A stretch of DNA of 14,542 nucleotides, taken from positions 1-14,542 of the forward strand of contig DASTBT010000125.1 in NCBI GenBank assembly GCA_035711865.1, read 5' to 3'. The stretch comes from JAOUEA01 sp035711865 (GTDB taxonomy: Bacteria; Actinomycetota; UBA4738; HRBIN12). Positions 12,646 through 14,542 of this stretch are shown piece after piece. A program made the position numbers and the translations under genes. The notes below the pieces were generated by a model. That model was not told the origin of the DNA. It made no database searches and was given only the letters and a program-made list of their open reading frames with translations. Within the stretch, counting starts at the first letter, position 1. Each line of letters begins with the position of its first letter.

Positions 12646-14523
12646 ATGTCGAGACCGATCTGGCGAGCCGCTGCAACCCTGGTCTCGCTCGCGATGTTGG
12701 CGGCGGCGTGCGGTGGCAACGGCGAAACGGGCGCGAGCGAGGAGCCCACCTCCCGTGACTCGAGGGCGGAACCAGGCGGCACGCTTCGGATGGCGCTCGA
12801 ATCAGATGTGCAGCAGGCGTTCGATCCCCAGCAGGAGTACTACAGCATCGCGTGGGAGTTCGATCGCTGTTGCCTGCTGCGCACCCTCGTCTCCTACAAC
12901 GGCAAGCCCACCGAGGAACGGGGAGCCGAGCTCTTCCCCGATCTGGCCGCCGAGATGCCGGAGACCTCCGCCGACGGGCTCACGTGGACGTTCACGCTGC
13001 AGCCCGGCCTGCGCTACGCGCCACCCCTCGAGGACGTCGAGATCACGGCCGCCGACTTCGTGCGTGCCATGGAGCGCACCGCCGACCCCCGAGCGAACGT
13101 CGGCGGGTACTCCTTCTACTACTCCGTGATCGAAGGCTTCGACGAGTTCGCGGACGGCAAGGCCGAGACGATCTCGGGATTGGAAGCCGTCGACGACCTG
13201 ACGCTGAACATCTCGGTCGCCGAGCCGACCGGCGACCTCGGCTACCGCATGGCGATGCCCGCGGCCGCACCCATCCCGCCGAACCCGTTCGACCCGAAGG
13301 CCCGACTCGGGGTGGCCGAAGGTCACGACCCCAACTACGGCCGGTACATGGTGGCGACCGGGCCCTACATGTTCGAGGGCTCCGAGGATCTGGACTTCTC
13401 TGTGCCCGCCGACGAGCAGGACCCGGTCGCCGGATACCGGCCCGGCCGGTCGATCGTGCTCGTCCGGAACCCCTCGTGGGACCCGGCGACCGATCGACTC
13501 AGGCCCGCGTACCCCGATCGGATCGAAACCTCGATCGGCGGCACGTCCGAAGACCTCGCGCTGCAGGTCGAGTCCGGTGAGATCGACCTGGTGCTCGACG
13601 GGGTTCCGCCTTCCGATCAGGTTCAGCGGTACGCCACCGACCCGGATCTCCAGGACCGGCTGCACGCGAACCCCTCGGACGCAGTTCGCTACATCGAGAT
13701 GAACCTCGCGAACCCGCCGTTCGACGATGTGCACGTGCGCCGGGCGGTCAACTATGCGATCGACAAGGAAGGGCTGCGGCAGCTCCGCGGGGGCCCGCTC
13801 TTCGGCGAGCTCGCGGGCCACATCATGGTCGACAGCCTGCAGAACAACCTGCTCGTGGACTTCGACCCGTACTCGACCGAGAACGGAGCCGGCGACCAGG
13901 ACGCCGCGAAGGCCGAGATGCAGCAGTCGATCTACGACCGCGACGGCGATGGTGTCTGCGACGATCCGGCGTGCCAGGACGTGCTGACCTTCAGCGATGC
14001 CGCCGCCCCGTATCCGAAGCAGCTCGCGCTGGTGGCACAGAACCTCGAACCGCTGGGCATCACGCTCGATCCGAAGGCGCTCGAACGGACCACGATGTAC
14101 GCGAAGTGCGAGGATCCAAACACGGGGTGGCAGCTGTGCACGGCGACGTCGTGGGGCAAGGACTACGCCGACGGATTCACGTTCGGCCCGCCGCTGTTCT
14201 CGCAGACCGCGATCGGCCCCGAGTCGTGCTGCAACGATCCCATGGTCGGCGCAACCGAAGCGATGCTCGTCGACCGCGGGTACGACCCGGTGCCGGTGCC
14301 GAGCGCGGAGCAGCAGATCCGCCGCTGTGTGCCGATGACCGCCGAGGAGCGCTTCCAGTGCTGGGCCGACCTCGACCGGTACCTGATGGAGGAGGTCGTG
14401 CCCTGGGTGCCGTACCTGTTCGACAACAACGTGGTCATCGTCTCGTCACGGGTCACCAACTGGTCGTTCGACCAATTCGCCGGGCTCCCTGCCCTCGACC
14501 AGCTGGCGGTGTCGGGCACTTAG
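12646..14523 (+). CDS. ABC transporter substrate-binding lipoprotein, family 5
   Basis: A 625-residue exported lipoprotein, the solute receptor of a peptide/nickel-type ABC importer. The leader ends in the lipobox LAAAC with Cys22 lipidated, followed by a Gly/Ser/Glu linker. 'GGTLRMALESD' (44-54) opens the SBP_bac_5 fold; 'LTWTFTLQPGLRY' (112-124), 'ATGPYMFEG' (237-245), 'IVLVRNPSWDP' (270-280) and 'DDVHVRRAVNYAIDKEGL' (360-377) are its usual landmarks. Length is somewhat above the usual 500-550, partly from an insert at 430-444 with the calcium-loop-like DRDGDGVCDD. Besides Cys22 there are ten cysteines, mostly in the C-terminal half, probably forming disulfides outside the cell. GGGAGG four bases before the ATG fixes the start. 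The ligand is unknown. Permease and ATPase genes would be expected next; only 19 bp remain in the window. The phased repeats just upstream may control it. Confidence 0.92.
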   Translation: MSRPIWRAAATLVSLAMLAAACGGNGETGASEEPTSRDSRAEPGGTLRMALESDVQQAFDPQQEYYSIAWEFDRCCLLRTLVSYNGKPTEERGAELFPDLAAEMPETSADGLTWTFTLQPGLRYAPPLEDVEITAADFVRAMERTADPRANVGGYSFYYSVIEGFDEFADGKAETISGLEAVDDLTLNISVAEPTGDLGYRMAMPAAAPIPPNPFDPKARLGVAEGHDPNYGRYMVATGPYMFEGSEDLDFSVPADEQDPVAGYRPGRSIVLVRNPSWDPATDRLRPAYPDRIETSIGGTSEDLALQVESGEIDLVLDGVPPSDQVQRYATDPDLQDRLHANPSDAVRYIEMNLANPPFDDVHVRRAVNYAIDKEGLRQLRGGPLFGELAGHIMVDSLQNNLLVDFDPYSTENGAGDQDAAKAEMQQSIYDRDGDGVCDDPACQDVLTFSDAAAPYPKQLALVAQNLEPLGITLDPKALERTTMYAKCEDPNTGWQLCTATSWGKDYADGFTFGPPLFSQTAIGPESCCNDPMVGATEAMLVDRGYDPVPVPSAEQQIRRCVPMTAEERFQCWADLDRYLMEEVVPWVPYLFDNNVVIVSSRVTNWSFDQFAGLPALDQLAVSGT

Positions 14524-14542
14524 GCCAGCCGAGACGGAACCG

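Noticed and set aside
11327..12676. A 449-codon open frame on the minus strand
   Set aside because: Antisense to exonuclease III, which has every catalytic motif, and out of frame with the Ig-like protein gene; a shadow frame.

Overview
The window comes from a high-GC bacterium, most likely an uncultured actinobacterium. The support is the strong G/C bias at third codon positions, GTG starts, TANNNT -10 boxes placed directly before start codons (leaderless style), secreted lipoproteins with actinobacterial-looking leaders, and small DUF4242, YCII and DUF1579 proteins. I cannot name the genus. I see no rRNA, tRNA, CRISPR array, insertion sequence or phage gene.

Left part (1-2565): the 5' end of a DUF4242 gene runs off the left edge on the minus strand. 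A gene-poor stretch of about 640 bp with two clear dyads follows. Next comes a plus-strand cluster of small accessory enzymes: a DUF1579 protein, a YCII-domain protein and an alpha/beta hydrolase. The hydrolase reading frame is broken near 2377 by an apparent loss of one base; its C-terminal catalytic segment continues in the next frame.

Middle part (2566-6232): three minus-strand genes. Two are a coupled TadE-like/TadG-like pair, membrane-anchored pseudopilin-like proteins of the Flp/Tad pilus type, with no other tad gene in view. The third is a lipoprotein with a seven-blade PD40/TolB-like beta-propeller. It is divergent, across only 84 bp, from the largest gene.

Centre (6317-10165): a 1282-residue protein built as cyclase domain - cyclase domain - P-loop NTPase - TPR. 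This is the order found in soluble adenylyl cyclase (ADCY10/sAC). The two cyclase halves are complementary: the first keeps both metal-binding aspartates but lacks the transition-state Asn/Arg, and the second has lost the metal site but keeps Thr-Asn-Arg with exactly sAC spacing. One composite active site is therefore predicted. The gene ends inside a 13-bp perfect hairpin that probably terminates transcription from both sides.

Right part (10183-14542): a secreted Ig-like-domain protein of unknown role (minus strand), exodeoxyribonuclease III (xth, apparently leaderless), an intergenic block of four degenerate repeats spaced 20-21 bp apart, and a complete lipid-anchored family 5 ABC-transporter solute-binding protein with many cysteines and a calcium-loop-like insert. 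Its permease and ATPase genes, if linked, would lie beyond the right edge.
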